From Noviherbaspirillum aerium (GTDB lineage: Bacteria; Pseudomonadota; Gammaproteobacteria; Burkholderiales; Burkholderiaceae_D), in contig NZ_VFAH01000009.1 in NCBI RefSeq assembly GCF_008929045.1, forward strand, positions 172,126 to 236,125: a DNA stretch of 64,000 nt, given 5' to 3'. Shown piece after piece: positions 51,263 to 60,283 of this stretch. Below the pieces are notes generated by a model. That model saw nothing but the letters and a program-made list of their open reading frames with translations. It did not search any database and was not told the DNA's origin. Numbering within the stretch: position 1 is the stretch's first letter; each line of letters opens with the position of its first letter. Position numbers and translations under genes: made by a program.

Positions 51263-53542
51263 TCAAGCCGCCAGCGGCAAATCCACATGAAACATCGTGT
51301 ACTTGCCAGGTTCGCTTTCGAAGGAAATCGCGCCGCCGTGTTCCTCGACAATGCTCCTGCAGATGCTCAATCCGAGGCCGGTGCCGCCCTTGCGGCGGGA
51401 GTCGCTCGCATCGGCCTGCGCGAACTTCTGGAAAATGCGATCCCTGAAGTGCTCCGGAATGCCGCTGCCATGGTCGATCACCGAGATCCTTGCATTCCCG
51501 TCCCGCCGTTGCACCTTTACGGTCACCGTCGCTTCCGGCGGCGAGAACTTCACCGCGTTCGACAGCAGGTTGTGCAGCACCTGGATCATGCGGTCATGGT
51601 CGACCTGCAGTTCAGGATCGCTGCCGTCGGTTTCCAGGGCAAGCCGCACCCGGTACTGCCGCGCATAGGCATCCATGGCCTCCATCGCTTCCTTCACCAG
51701 GGGTCGCAGCCGCTGCCGCTGCATCCGGTACTCCATGCCGCCCGCCTCGATCTTCTGCACGTCGAGCACATCATTGACCAGCCGCACCAGCCGTTCGCAG
51801 CTCTGGTGGGAGATGTTGAGCAAGCCCCTGACGTCCGGCGGCAGCTCCGCCCCCATGCCGTCCATGTCGTCCACCAGCATTGACAGCGATGCGCGTATGG
51901 AGGTGAGCGGCGTGCGCAATTCATGCGAGACGGTGGACACGAATTCATTCTTCATGCGCTCGACTTCCTTGCGTTCGGAAATGTCGTGCAGGAAGGTGCT
52001 GAAGAAATAGGTATCGGCCGTGCCTGCCAGTCCGATGGTGGCCTCCACCGGAAACTCCCGGCCGTTTCGATTGACCACGATGCGTTCCATGCGCCGGTTC
52101 AGATAATCCGGTGCGCCGCTGCGGTGGAATTCGACAAGCGCGCCGGCGTAGCGCTCATGGAAGCGACGGGGAATGATGAGCTCTTCGAGGCCGCGGCCGA
52201 TGGCTTCGTCGGCGCGCCAGCCGAACATCTGCTCGGCGCGGCCGTTCCAGTCGGTGACCTTGCCATGCAGGTCGACGCCGATGAAGGCATCCTGCGCCGT
52301 CTCGATAATGGTCTTGATGCGCTTCTCGCTGTTGCGCACCTCCGCCAGCGCCTGTGCCAGTTCCTGCGTGCGCTGTTCGACGCGGCGCTCCAGCGTCTGG
52401 TTCAGGTCGCGCAGCGCCGATTCCTTCTGCAGCAGATCCGCCACGAGCGCGTTGAGGGAGCCGGAAAGGTGGCGCACCTCGAGATAGTCGGTGTCGATCT
52501 GGGGAATGCCGGCCGCCTGGCGTGTCTGCACCTGCCGCGCGCAGGCGGCAAGCTCTCCGAGCGGACGGGCGATCCGGCGCGCCACCAGCCAGCCTATCGC
52601 CGAGAACAGCAGCGCCAGACCGAGGCCGCTCCAGAACACCTGGCGCTGCAGGCGTTTCGCCGGTGCATAGGCTTCCTCGACATTCTGGCGGATCACGACG
52701 GTCCAGCCGAGACCGGGATAGTCCGCATAACCATTGCTGGTGCTGTGGCCGACCAGGTATTGTTTGCCGTCGTCCCATTCTTCGATATGGAAGCCGTTCG
52801 ACTTGCCGTCATCCAGCCGGTACCGCTTGATGTCGAGGGTCTTCCCCTGCACACCGGGCGGCCCGAGCAGGACGACGCCGTTGCGGTCGAGGATCATGGA
52901 TTCGACATGGCGGCGGACGGCGATCGGCGTGATGATGGAGCGCTCGACGTCCCGCGCCCATTGCCAGGAAAGATGAACGCCCAAAACGCCGAGCAGCTTG
53001 CCGTCGCTGTCGAGGTAGGGGAAGGCCACATCCACGAAGCGCTTCGGTTCGCCGGTAGGATTGGGCAGCAGCTTGGCAAGCAATACCGCTTCATGGACAT
53101 CGCCGAGATAATTGCCCGCCAGCGCATTCCTGAACCAGGGACGCTGCGCCACGTTCGCGCCTTCCAGCATCTTTTGCGTCGCGGCGAGCACCTTGCCGTC
53201 GGGGTCGGTCAAGCCCATCCATGCGTAGAAACCATAGGTCTGCTGGCGTTCATCGAGCACCCGGCGCTTGTCGGCGATGCTCACCTCGCGCGAGGTCAGG
53301 TCCTTGCGCATCGCCATCAGCCTGACTTCGCGGTAACGCTCATGCATGCCGCGGTCGAGCTTGTCCGACGTCTGCGTCGCCAGTTCAGCCAGGCCGTTGC
53401 CGATGTTGGTCTTGATCTGCCGGGTGGCCGTGATGCCGATGACCTCGACCAGGATGATGGTCAGCACAACGGTCATCAGCGAAAACACCAGCGCAAGGTA
53501 AACACCGATGCTGCGGTTCGAAAGGGGATTCTTGTTGTTCAT
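51263..53542 (-). CDS. dCache-HAMP-PAS sensor histidine kinase
   Basis: A 759-residue membrane kinase. TM1 is near residues 13-35 (IGVYLALVFSLMTVVLTIIL), a periplasmic double-Cache sensor spans ~40-310, and TM2 near 315-335 (FWSGLGLALLFSAIGWLVAR). Then come HAMP, a coiled coil, PAS (~415-525), HisKA with FVSTVSHELRTPLTSIR (His near 540) and HATPase (NLLSNAVKFSPPEA, GTGLGLSICRSIVEEHGG). It should sense a small ligand such as an amino or carboxylic acid. Convergent with the polysaccharide locus, whose receiver protein is a candidate partner; no response regulator is adjacent. Confidence 0.9.
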   Translation of the reverse strand: MNNKNPLSNRSIGVYLALVFSLMTVVLTIILVEVIGITATRQIKTNIGNGLAELATQTSDKLDRGMHERYREVRLMAMRKDLTSREVSIADKRRVLDERQQTYGFYAWMGLTDPDGKVLAATQKMLEGANVAQRPWFRNALAGNYLGDVHEAVLLAKLLPNPTGEPKRFVDVAFPYLDSDGKLLGVLGVHLSWQWARDVERSIITPIAVRRHVESMILDRNGVVLLGPPGVQGKTLDIKRYRLDDGKSNGFHIEEWDDGKQYLVGHSTSNGYADYPGLGWTVVIRQNVEEAYAPAKRLQRQVFWSGLGLALLFSAIGWLVARRIARPLGELAACARQVQTRQAAGIPQIDTDYLEVRHLSGSLNALVADLLQKESALRDLNQTLERRVEQRTQELAQALAEVRNSEKRIKTIIETAQDAFIGVDLHGKVTDWNGRAEQMFGWRADEAIGRGLEELIIPRRFHERYAGALVEFHRSGAPDYLNRRMERIVVNRNGREFPVEATIGLAGTADTYFFSTFLHDISERKEVERMKNEFVSTVSHELRTPLTSIRASLSMLVDDMDGMGAELPPDVRGLLNISHQSCERLVRLVNDVLDVQKIEAGGMEYRMQRQRLRPLVKEAMEAMDAYARQYRVRLALETDGSDPELQVDHDRMIQVLHNLLSNAVKFSPPEATVTVKVQRRDGNARISVIDHGSGIPEHFRDRIFQKFAQADASDSRRKGGTGLGLSICRSIVEEHGGAISFESEPGKYTMFHVDLPLAA

Positions 53543-53770
53543 GCAATGACCATGATGGCGGCGTTGGCGCCGGCGAGGCGCCGGTCATGCATGTTAGCAT
53601 TGCCGCGAAGCGATACGGCGTTCGCCATGCGTCTCTGATGCCGTGTATCGGAGCGAGGCGGAAGGGAGGGGATCTGTGCCGCGGTACGGTCGCCGGCCTC
53701 GGCCGGGATAGGGAAAATGCGTCGCGCAGGGGGGAATCAGGGCGGAGCGAACCGAAGAAAGTGAACGGCT

Positions 53771-53805
53771 CATGCTGGTGCCGCGGCTTGCGCGGCACCA
53801 GCATG
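53771..53805 (-). terminator. Strong hairpin after YflT-like gene
   Basis: CATGCTGGTGCCGCG (53771-53785) and CGCGGCACCAGCATG (53791-53805) form a perfect 15-bp stem with a 5-nt loop, 18 bp after the stop of the 53824-54228 gene. The T-run is weak, but stem strength is high. Confidence 0.7.
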
Positions 53806-53823
53806 CTGTGACCTGGCCTTGGT

Positions 53824-54228
53824 TCAGCCTTCCCGATTGCGGCGATAGACCAGTTCGTCAACGTCAGTGGCGCCGGCTTCGCCAAGGATGCTGGAAGCGC
53901 GTGACTGCAGCTCTTCATTCTCGGCGTTGACCGTCATGACGATCGTGCCGCGCTGAACCATTTTCTGCGGCGCGCTGGTATCCGGCCGGCGGCTGATGTC
54001 GGTGCCGGCATCCGGATCGCCATCATGCAGCCGGTCAAGGAAACTGGGGGAGTCGGGATTGCTGTCTTCCTTGCGGTCGACCACGAAATTGCCTTGCACC
54101 GGGCCGGCTTCGTCCCAGGTGGAAGTCATGTTGATGCTGGAATCGGGGAAGCCGTTGCTGAGCAATTGTTCCCGCGCCTGTTCGGCGTCGGCGAGGCGGT
54201 CGAACACGCGCACCAGGGTATTTGCCAT
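53824..54228 (-). CDS. YflT/GsiB-like general stress protein
   Basis: A 134-residue soluble protein. The N-terminal ferredoxin-like segment MANTLVRVFDRLADAEQARE, LLSNGFPDSSINMTSTWDE and the C-terminal TIVMTVNAENEELQSRASSI fit the heat/general stress YflT family (PF11181-type), which in Gram-positives is induced by general stress; function unknown. The central 40 residues are charged and disordered. AGGAG lies 7 nt before ATG 54228. Monocistronic with its own hairpin terminator. Confidence 0.78.
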   Translation of the reverse strand: MANTLVRVFDRLADAEQAREQLLSNGFPDSSINMTSTWDEAGPVQGNFVVDRKEDSNPDSPSFLDRLHDGDPDAGTDISRRPDTSAPQKMVQRGTIVMTVNAENEELQSRASSILGEAGATDVDELVYRRNREG

Positions 54229-54362
54229 CGTCATTCTCCTGCGGATCGGTATGGAATCGATTTGGGAATACGCGGACCGGGTCCGCGAACATTCCTGTCT
54301 GACTATGGCGAAACTGATAAGTGCCCGCCCGGGCGTGTTGCACCAGCCACGGGTTGCCGCAT

Positions 54363-56519
54363 TCAGCCGAGCGGCAGCCGCTTGCCCTCGCGCACCATCT
54401 GCTCGAAGGCGTCGTTCGATATCGGCGGGCTGAAGAGATAACCCTGCAACTGGTCGCATCCGAGATTGCGCAGGAAAGTCATCTGTTCCAGCGTTTCCAC
54501 GCCTTCGGCCACGATTTCCTGGCGCAACTGCTGGCCCATGGTGACGATGGCCTGCGCGATCGCGCAATCGTTCTCCTCGCGCGGCAGGCCGATGACGAAG
54601 GAACGGTCGATCTTGAGCGTGCTGATCGGGAATTTTTTCAGGTAGGCAAGGCTGGAATAGCCGGTGCCGAAATCGTCGAGCGCCAGCGCCAGGCCCATCG
54701 CCGCCAGCTCGTTCATGATGGGAATGACCTGCTCCGGCCCGCGTACGAGCAGGGTTTCGGTAATCTCGAGCTTGATGCGGTCCGGCGTGACATCGTATCG
54801 CTCCAGCACCTCCTGCACGCGTTGCGGCAGGCCGCGGTCGAACTGGCGCGACGACAGGTTGACCGCGATCGGCGGCGCCTTGAAGGCGCGCTGGGTCCAT
54901 TCCCGGATCTGGCGGCAGGCTTCTTCCAACACCCAGCTGCCGATCTCAAGAATGAGGCCGGTTTCTTCCGCCACCGGAATGAACAGGCCCGGCGGCACCA
55001 TGCCGCGTTCGGGATGACGCCAGCGGATCAGCGCCTCGGCGCCGACGATGCGGCCGCTGCGCAGGCTCACTTTCGGCTGGTAGTGCAGCAGCATCTGGCC
55101 GTTCGCCAGCGCGCGCCGCAATTCTGTTTCGATGCGCAGATGCTCCTTCGCCCGCTCATTCATTTCCGAACTGTAGAACACGTAGGAGACATCGCTGTTC
55201 TGCCTCGCCTTGGTCATCGCCGCATCGGCAAAGCGCAGCAGCGATGCACTGTCGAGCCCGTCTTCGGGAAATACGGAGATGCCGATGTGGGCAGCGATGT
55301 GGAGTTCATGCGACTCGTTGGCGAACGGCGCGTCGAGCGCCGCGCGCAGTTTCCTGGCCACGATGCCGGCATGTTCGCGTTTCTGGATGTCGAGCAGCGC
55401 CACCGCGAACTTGCCGCCGTCGATGCGCGCCAGCACATCCTCGTCGCGCAGCGCCGCGCGGAAGCGGCGGGATATTTCCCGCAGCAGTTCTTCCGCGATG
55501 TCGTAGCCAAGCGTGTCGTGGATGGCGGTGAAGCGGTCGAGGTCGATCACCATCAGGGCGCCATGCTTGCTGCTGCGGCGCGCCGCGGTCAGCGCCTGGC
55601 CCACCAGCTGGCTGAGCAGGGTGCGGTTGGGCAGACCGGTCAGGCTGTCGTAGTTGGCCATCTGCTGTATGCGCGCCTCGGCTTCCTTGAAGACGCTGAT
55701 GTCGGAAAAGATCGAAAAGGCGTGGGTGATCCTGCCTTGGTCGTCGCGCACGACGCTGATCGACACCGACTGCGGAAATATTTCGCCGTTCTTGCGCTTG
55801 CCGAAAATCTCCCCCTGCCATGGGCCCGAACCCAGCATGGCCGAACGCACCTCGGCGCGGAAGTCGGCATTGTGCCGGCCCGACCGCAGCAGATCCGGCG
55901 TCTTGCCGATGGCTTCGGCGGCGGAATACCCGGTGATGCGGGTGAACGCCGTGTTGACCGATACGATGCGTTCGTCCGCATCGGTGATCAGGATGCCCTG
56001 GTCGCTGTCTTCGATGATGCGGGCATGCAGACGCAGCTTGTCTTCCGGCGACAGCCGCTCCTTGATCTCCGACATCCTGGCCACCATGCCATCCGGATTG
56101 CCGGCCTCGTCGTGGCGCAGGGACAGCGCGAGGCTGGCCCAGAAGATTTCACCCGACTTCTTGCGGCGCCTGACTTCCATCAGCGAAGTGCCATGTTCCA
56201 GGAACAGTTCCGCTATCTCGTTATCGTCGTCCGCATACAGGAACAGCACATGCTGGCCGATCGCCTCTTCGCGGGTGTATCCGAACAATTGCTCGGCGCC
56301 GGCATTCCATCCGGTGACATAGCCGGTCAGGTCCATCTCGATGGCTGGTTCGACGGCTGCCGCAGAAGGAGCGGCCTGCTCCTGGGATGTCCGGACGCTC
56401 GCTTTCGCGATGCGCAGCAGGTTCTCCAGCTCGCTCAATGCCTGCAGCTGTGCGGCGCCGTCAAGGTCGCGCGCATTGCGGCAAAGTGCGATGCAGAGGT
56501 CGAGTGCGCTGTCAGGCAT
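54363..56519 (-). CDS. PAS-GGDEF-EAL protein with degenerate GGDEF
   Basis: About 718 residues. Two PAS domains (residues ~60-170 and ~175-290) precede a GGDEF domain in which the signature is replaced by RIDGGKF, so diguanylate cyclase activity is probably lost. The EAL domain (~460-710) is intact: GAEALIRWRHPERG, NLSSRQFDRG, LEITETLLV, ALDDFGTGYSSLAYL, KIDRSFV and EIVAEGVETLEQ. It should hydrolyse c-di-GMP, perhaps activated by GTP binding to the GGDEF remnant. ATG 56519 overlaps the end of the HDOD gene. Located near an exopolysaccharide locus, where c-di-GMP control would make sense. Confidence 0.88.
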   Translation of the reverse strand: MPDSALDLCIALCRNARDLDGAAQLQALSELENLLRIAKASVRTSQEQAAPSAAAVEPAIEMDLTGYVTGWNAGAEQLFGYTREEAIGQHVLFLYADDDNEIAELFLEHGTSLMEVRRRKKSGEIFWASLALSLRHDEAGNPDGMVARMSEIKERLSPEDKLRLHARIIEDSDQGILITDADERIVSVNTAFTRITGYSAAEAIGKTPDLLRSGRHNADFRAEVRSAMLGSGPWQGEIFGKRKNGEIFPQSVSISVVRDDQGRITHAFSIFSDISVFKEAEARIQQMANYDSLTGLPNRTLLSQLVGQALTAARRSSKHGALMVIDLDRFTAIHDTLGYDIAEELLREISRRFRAALRDEDVLARIDGGKFAVALLDIQKREHAGIVARKLRAALDAPFANESHELHIAAHIGISVFPEDGLDSASLLRFADAAMTKARQNSDVSYVFYSSEMNERAKEHLRIETELRRALANGQMLLHYQPKVSLRSGRIVGAEALIRWRHPERGMVPPGLFIPVAEETGLILEIGSWVLEEACRQIREWTQRAFKAPPIAVNLSSRQFDRGLPQRVQEVLERYDVTPDRIKLEITETLLVRGPEQVIPIMNELAAMGLALALDDFGTGYSSLAYLKKFPISTLKIDRSFVIGLPREENDCAIAQAIVTMGQQLRQEIVAEGVETLEQMTFLRNLGCDQLQGYLFSPPISNDAFEQMVREGKRLPLG

Positions 56520-57486
56520 TGCCTGCCCCGCGGCTTTCCCGGACAACGCCGAGCATCCAGCCGTGCGCCTCGATCAGAAGCTGGTTGAATTCTTCGGCCG
56601 GCACATGCCATTGCACAAGCAGGGCAGCGGCCTCTGCCGGTTCCTTGCGCTCAACGTGTTCGATCAGGCGTAGCAGCTGCCCGAGATCGCCTTCATATTC
56701 CAGCACCGCATTGAGCAGCGCGGTGCTGACCTTCAGCGGTTTGAGCACCTCGGCCAGCGGCATGCCGAACAGGATGCCGAGCAGCGAAAACATCCCGGTC
56801 ATGAAGGCCACTTCCTGTGCCGACTTGTCCATGCCGGCCGCCTTGGCGCACAGCTCCATGGCGCGCGCCCTGACCGCCACCCGCGCCAGCAGCATCGCCG
56901 AGCGTTCATCGTTCGCCCGGGAAGAGAACAGCATCAGGTTGAGCCAGCGGCGCAGCTGCGCGCGGCCGAGAATCAGGATCGCCTGTGAGAAGCTGGTGAT
57001 CTGCCTGCTCATCCCCATGCCGAGCGAATTCACCAGGCGCAATAGATGATAGGACAGCGCCGGATCGCGCCGCAGGACGGCTTCGATTTCATGCGTATCG
57101 GCATCGGCCGTCACCAGCTGCACCAGCTGCAGCGCAAGCGCGCGAGATGCAGCCTGCGCACCCGTCGGCTTGGCGGGCGGGGCGAGATACCAGTTGCCGG
57201 CGATGTAGTTTGCCTGAGGCGAAAGGGACGCAAGCTGATCGCTATGCTGCAGCGTCGTGCGATCCAGCGGCGCCAGTCCTGCGGCAAGCAGGGCCTTCTT
57301 CATCGGTGTATCGGGAATGAAAAAGCAGGAAATTTGCCCGGCCAGCTTCGACAGCTCTTCCTGCCAAGGCAGGTCTTCCATGCCGGCGCCACCCTCCGGG
57401 CCGGCATCAATGACCAGACCTGCGAGATTGCGGTTGCGGTCGGCCAGAAGATCTATCGAGACCAGGGGCGCATGCGTTGTAATCAT
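56512..57486 (-). CDS. HDOD-domain signalling protein
   Basis: A 324-residue protein. The N-terminal ~115 residues look like a degenerate EAL/YuxH-type domain without catalytic residues. Residues ~125-320 are an HDOD domain (EIEAVLRRDPALSYHLLRLV, NSLGMGMSRQITSFSQAI, ILILGRAQLRRWLNLMLF). HDOD proteins act in signal transduction, often with c-di-GMP pathways. It overlaps the EAL gene start by 8 nt, so the pair is cotranscribed and may interact. ATG 57486. Confidence 0.85.
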   Translation of the reverse strand: MITTHAPLVSIDLLADRNRNLAGLVIDAGPEGGAGMEDLPWQEELSKLAGQISCFFIPDTPMKKALLAAGLAPLDRTTLQHSDQLASLSPQANYIAGNWYLAPPAKPTGAQAASRALALQLVQLVTADADTHEIEAVLRRDPALSYHLLRLVNSLGMGMSRQITSFSQAILILGRAQLRRWLNLMLFSSRANDERSAMLLARVAVRARAMELCAKAAGMDKSAQEVAFMTGMFSLLGILFGMPLAEVLKPLKVSTALLNAVLEYEGDLGQLLRLIEHVERKEPAEAAALLVQWHVPAEEFNQLLIEAHGWMLGVVRESRGAGNA

Positions 57487-57781
57487 CTTGTGCGTGTTGC
57501 CGAAAGTTCGCGGTGACTGAACGGCAATGGTACTCCGTTTCGGCCATATTGTTGTTAATAGGAAATGCTTTATTTGCCACTATCGTCCATCGTCCATCGG
57601 CGTGGAGTCGGACCGGACCGCTGCGTAAGGCAAGGCGGATGCATTGTTTACGGCGGAAACCCGCGCGAGTTGAATGCCTGCCGCTGAGATTTCATGACAG
57701 GCAAGGAGGGGAATGGGAATTCGGTCAAGCGCTGCAGCGATGCGGGCCTTCGCTGCAGAGACAGACGATGCAGGTATTGGC

Positions 57782-58000
57782 TTACCGGGTCGGAGCGCCG
57801 CCCAAACCGCTGGGCCCCGGCGCGGCCGGGTTGCCGGCGCCCACTCCCATGCCTGCGCCGGGCACCGACAGCGGATTGCCCTGCACATCGTTGGAGCCCT
57901 GAACCGCGGCGGGCGGCTGGCTCAGCTGCGCGCCTTCCCGTGTGATCATGCAGCCGCCAAGCGAGACGGCAAGCAGCAGTGGCAGATATCGGATCTTCAT
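57782..58000 (-). CDS. Small lipoprotein
   Basis: A 72-residue lipoprotein with lipobox SLGGC after MKIRYLPLLLAV; the mature part is Gly/Pro/Ala-rich (AQLSQPPAAVQGSNDVQG, GVGAGNPAAPGPSGLGGAP). Function unknown. GAGGTG lies 5 nt before ATG 58000. It follows another lipoprotein gene by 7 bp, so the two form one transcript. Confidence 0.72.
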   Translation of the reverse strand: MKIRYLPLLLAVSLGGCMITREGAQLSQPPAAVQGSNDVQGNPLSVPGAGMGVGAGNPAAPGPSGLGGAPTR

Positions 58001-58007
58001 CGGCACC

Positions 58008-58211
58008 TCAGAAACCAAGGCCGATACCGACGCCGCCACCGCTTCGTCCGCCCCAGCTGCCGCCACCGATTCCGATATGCACACCGCGGCCGGGATAAGT
58101 CGGATCGTTATAGACGCTATTGGCGCCCTGCGGCGGCGCATCGCTATTGGGAGCGGAGGCGCAACCGGCCAAGGCAACGGCGATTGCGGCTCCGATAAGA
58201 ATGGATTTCAT
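58008..58211 (-). CDS. Small Gly-rich lipoprotein
   Basis: A 67-residue lipoprotein: MKSILIGAAIAVALAGCASA with lipobox ALAGC, a polar segment (PQGANSVYNDPTYPGRG) and a Gly-rich end (GIGGGSWGGRSGGGVGIG). Function unknown. GGAG lies 6 nt before ATG 58211; the in-frame start at 58238 would add residues before the signal. Similar in style to the lipoprotein downstream, 7 bp away. Confidence 0.72.
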   Translation of the reverse strand: MKSILIGAAIAVALAGCASAPNSDAPPQGANSVYNDPTYPGRGVHIGIGGGSWGGRSGGGVGIGLGF

Positions 58212-58412
58212 GGCATCTCCGTAAAGACAGTATTTCAAGCTTAGAGACCTGCGACCGGAGGCAGTTCTCCGGCGAGACGGAGCAAAGCCATGACGGCGAT
58301 TAAGTGCGATGCCAAAGTATTTGGCGAGAACGAATATTTCGAATTGCCAGTTTGAGCTGAAGTTTGTATAATCATGGGCTTGCTTGATATCACTTCTCGC
58401 AAGCAGTTCAAT

Positions 58413-58489
58413 GGTGGCCGTAGCTCAGTTGGTAGAGTCCAGGATTGTGATTCCTGTTGTCGCGGGTTCGAGTCCCGTCGGCCACCCCA
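58413..58489 (+). tRNA. tRNA-His (GTG)
   Basis: A complete cloverleaf: acceptor GTGGCCG/CGGCCAC, D-arm TAGCTCAGTTGGTAGA, anticodon loop TTGTGAT (anticodon GTG), T-arm CGGGTTCGAGTCCCG and encoded CCA. The extra G at 58413 pairs with C73, the tRNA-His identity element. An intrinsic terminator follows at 58504-58531. Confidence 0.97.
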
Positions 58490-58503
58490 AAGAATTCTGC
58501 AAG

Positions 58504-58531
58504 AGCCCAGTTCAAAAGACTGGGCTTTTTT
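58504..58531 (+). terminator. Intrinsic terminator after tRNA-His
   Basis: AGCCCAGT / ACTGGGCT with a 7-nt loop and five T, 15 bp after the tRNA. Confidence 0.92.
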
Positions 58532-58630
58532 ATTGCGCGTTCGCTGTCATGCGCATTCTCCTCGCGCTTACCTTTCCAGTTTCTTCTTCTCCACACTCAA
58601 GTGTGCAAGCGCGAAGCGCAAGCCTCGTCT

Positions 58631-58831
58631 TCAAAGACGCCGCGTCATATCCATCGACGCTGGCCGCCATTCCTCGATATCTTCCGGCGGGCAGATGGTC
58701 GGCGTGCCGCGATGGAGTATGAAGAAACACCAGCCGGAAACACTCCATCGCGCTTCATGTTCGCCGTGCGAGGTGGTGACGATGCAAAGCTCTCCATCTT
58801 TCAGGCGGGAGAGGGCCGAATCTGTTCTCAT
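58631..58831 (-). CDS. Small conserved-type hypothetical protein
   Basis: A 66-residue protein: LKDGELCIVTTSHGEHEARW, SVSGWCFFILHRGTPTI, CPPEDIEEWRPA. Alternating strands and natural composition suggest a real gene; similar short proteins occur in Oxalobacteraceae, but no function is known. ATG 58831 has only GGA nearby. An SOS-box-like palindrome lies 140 bp upstream at 58973-58992 and could control it. Confidence 0.5.
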   Translation of the reverse strand: MRTDSALSRLKDGELCIVTTSHGEHEARWSVSGWCFFILHRGTPTICPPEDIEEWRPASMDMTRRL

Positions 58832-58972
58832 GATTTATCCAGGCAATTGCAGCCATGCCTGATGCATGGCCTCGTGCTGCTGCGAGCTTGGCATCATCCG
58901 TTCTCATGCACGTTCATTCGCAAGGCGATGACGAGACGATGAAAAAGGAATTGACGCAAGCCGCTCCATCAA

Positions 58973-58992
58973 TACTGTACAAAATTACAGTA
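58973..58992. promoter_or_regulatory. LexA (SOS) box-like palindrome
   Basis: TACTGTACAAAATTACAGTA has the full CTGT-N8-ACAG pattern and TACTGTA/TACAGTA ends of the proteobacterial LexA consensus. The nearest gene in reach is the 66-residue frame starting at 58831 (minus strand). Confidence 0.6.
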
Positions 58993-59089
58993 TCAAGGGG
59001 CAAGCTCTCTTTTGTAACTGCGTGCGCCTCAATTTGAGACAGTGCAATTGTTTCCTGTTGAATCAGTGACTTGGGAAGAAACGCCAAGC

Positions 59090-59124
59090 TTGTCCACAGA
59101 GTTGACCACAGAAAATGTGGGTAA
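59090..59124. promoter_or_regulatory. Cluster of DnaA-box-like 9-mers
   Basis: TTGTCCACA (59090-59098, one mismatch to TTATCCACA), TTGACCACA (59102-59110, two) and, inverted, TGTGGGTAA (59116-59124, one). Three sites in 35 bp. Could be a minor DnaA-binding cluster or chance. Confidence 0.35.
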
Positions 59125-59398
59125 CTTCAGCCTGCGAAGGATGAGGCAAATCGGAGACGGAAAAGTCTTGGGTGCGAAAGGGAATCGGGCCATGCGGGCC
59201 GCGCGCATGAACAAATGTTGCTGCATGTCATAACATTGTTGCGGTACGACACTATGATTGCTGCATCTGCCGGACATCCAAGCAAACGATGACGGCAGCC
59301 AGGTATGCCGTCAGAGCCGAACAAGAACGGGACGGCATACCAACCACCCTCCGACTACTCCCCTTTTATTGACATCTACCGATCCGCGGCATCCGGAG

Positions 59399-60283
59399 TC
59401 AGGCCGAAGCGGCGATCTGCGTTACCGGCGGCCGTATGCCGAGCAGCTTGTGGAATGCGCTGTCAAGACTGGATTTGCTGCCGGTCGTAAATCCGCTCAG
59501 CGTGCCGGGACCATCCTGGCGCAGCAAGGCGCGCTCGGTCAGCAGGCGCACCAGCTGGCGCGCTACCGGTTCTCCGGTATCGACCACGGCGATGGGGCGC
59601 GTGGTGATGCGGGCAAGAATCTCTTCAATCAGCGGCAGGACAAACGGGTAGTGCGTGCAGCCCAGCACCAGCGTGTCGGCGCCTTGTTCTATCAGGGGCT
59701 CGACATAACCGCGCAGCATGGCGGCGGTCGCGGCGGAATGCAGCTCGCCTTTTTCCACCTGGTCCGCCAGTCCTATGCAGGGCTGCGGAAGAAAGACGAC
59801 ATTGGTCGCGGCGGAGATCTGCTCGCGCAGTTGATGAAACTTGTCGCTCGACAGCGTGCCCTTGGTCGCCATCACGCCGACGGTGCCGGTCTTGGTGAGC
59901 GCGGCGGCCGGCTTGAGGCCAGGCTCGACGCCGACGACGGGCAGGGAAGGGTAGCGTTCGCGGATCGCCCTGATCGCCGCCGCGGTTGCGGTGTTGCAGG
60001 CAACTACGAGTGCCTTGGCATTGAACTGCAGCAGGAATTCGGCAATCGCCAGCGAGCGCGCGACGATTTCCGATTCCGGCCGACCGCCGTAAGGCGCAAA
60101 GCCGGAATCGGCGAAGTAAAGCAATTGCTCGTTCGGCAGGCAGGCGTGAATGTACTTCAGCACCGACAAGCCGCCGATGCCCGAATCAAAGATACCGATG
60201 GGAGCTTCCGCCCCCGCCGGTATCGTTGCGTTCGCCGCTTGCGAAGTGACGGTCACGTTTGCGGAACGGGTCCGGTCAGGCAA
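59399..60283 (-). CDS. murI: Glutamate racemase
   Basis: A 294-residue MurI. Motifs are IGIFDSGIGGLSVLKYI, YFADSGFAPYGG, the first catalytic Cys in VVACNTATAAAI and the second in LVLGCTHYPFVLP. It makes D-glutamate for peptidoglycan in the cytoplasm. The N-terminus has ~27 residues before the core. Start is probably TTG 60283, overlapping the fumarase stop by 8 nt; a GTG at 60256 is an alternative and no ATG is in frame. Translational coupling to fumarase is likely. Confidence 0.92.
   Translation of the reverse strand: MPDRTRSANVTVTSQAANATIPAGAEAPIGIFDSGIGGLSVLKYIHACLPNEQLLYFADSGFAPYGGRPESEIVARSLAIAEFLLQFNAKALVVACNTATAAAIRAIRERYPSLPVVGVEPGLKPAAALTKTGTVGVMATKGTLSSDKFHQLREQISAATNVVFLPQPCIGLADQVEKGELHSAATAAMLRGYVEPLIEQGADTLVLGCTHYPFVLPLIEEILARITTRPIAVVDTGEPVARQLVRLLTERALLRQDGPGTLSGFTTGSKSSLDSAFHKLLGIRPPVTQIAASA

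Larger units (their letters stand above)
58832..59398. other. AT-richer intergenic region with LexA-like and DnaA-like sites
   Basis: About 570 bp without a supported gene. It contains a LexA-box-like palindrome (58973-58992) and three DnaA-box-like 9-mers (59090-59124). Lower GC than neighbours. Confidence 0.5.

Noticed and set aside
58384..58722. Plus-strand frame overlapping tRNA-His
   Set aside because: Reads through the tRNA and its terminator; no domain.
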